Positions 63,633-64,000 of a stretch of 64,000 nucleotides of DNA are shown here, in pieces. This DNA comes from Thuidium tamariscinum (taxonomy: Eukaryota > Streptophyta > Bryopsida > Hypnales > Thuidiaceae): the NCBI GenBank assembly GCA_947034885.2, contig OX344749.2, positions 31,387,501-31,451,500 of the forward strand, given 5' to 3'. A program made the translations under genes and the position numbers. The stretch's first letter is position 1; each line of letters begins with the position of its first letter. Under the pieces are notes generated by a model. The model saw only the letters and a program-made list of their open reading frames with translations, was not told the origin of the DNA and ran no database searches.

Positions 63633-64000
63633 GTCCACATCACGTAATTTCCATATCAGATGCCATGTCACCTAATTTCCACACCATCTGCTCGTTTTCA
63701 TCTTTTTTATCGTGGTCAGTCATTTTACCTCTGACCGAAATAGAATTTTGTTAATTACTTTAATTAAGTTTGACCAACAATGATGACGTGGCTATGAATG
63801 TTTTTTTGGATGATTTTAAAAACATTTTTATGTTGACAACCATGTTTTAAACTACATCATTGTTTTGGATAACACCAATTTGTTGTGACAATAATTTAGC
63901 ATGCTTTTTATAACATTTAATTAAATCTTCCCTTTTTTTAGCCTTCATTCACTGGACATCCCAATGTTCTATAAAACATATAAAGTTTTTTTAAACATGT

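Overview
This is a eukaryotic nuclear window that looks like land-plant DNA, possibly a bryophyte. The evidence is GT-AG introns, two plant-type telomere-like TTTAGGG units near 2.88 kb, a nuclear copy of plastid psbB, and homologues of plant GPN3, JMJD5, RecQ, M3-peptidase, nicastrin and SNF2/RING proteins. The species is not identifiable from the sequence. Long tracts are very AT-rich and full of repeats. The gene-bearing islands are short and GC-richer.

Layout. 0-3.2 kb: a gene with two FCP1-like HAD domains that have lost their catalytic aspartates, dotted with nine copies of a short hairpin motif. 3.2-14.9 kb: AT-rich repeats, including a solo LTR, TTAA-flanked inverted-repeat elements, a head-to-head array of ~180-bp units, and ~500-bp tandem units. 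15.1-18.04 kb (minus strand): an intron-bearing, broken copy of the GPN-loop GTPase GPN3. 18-25.6 kb: unassigned sequence and repeats. 26-35.3 kb: the best intact gene, an 11-exon SNF2-RING-helicase of the Rad5/HLTF class. 36-42 kb: small inverted-repeat elements. 42.3-43.7 kb: a truncated hAT-transposase-like ORF. 45.8-54.1 kb (minus strand): three fused or abutting gene pieces, JMJD5 (5' part), an M3 oligopeptidase (5' part), then a RecQ helicase with frame breaks. 55.3 kb (plus strand): one nicastrin exon. 58-64 kb: AT-rich repeats with two TTAA-flanked elements and the psbB fragment.

Functionally only the SNF2-RING gene looks fully intact. The rest is a collection of decaying, truncated or chimeric gene copies among non-autonomous elements, as expected of a low-recombination or heterochromatic region. 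The most unusual features are the same-strand JMJD5/M3/RecQ chimera, the local hairpin family, and the TTAA/CCCYTAAA elements that resemble piggyBac-type ends. All exon calls were made by eye from splice signals and family motifs. No search or alignment program was run.
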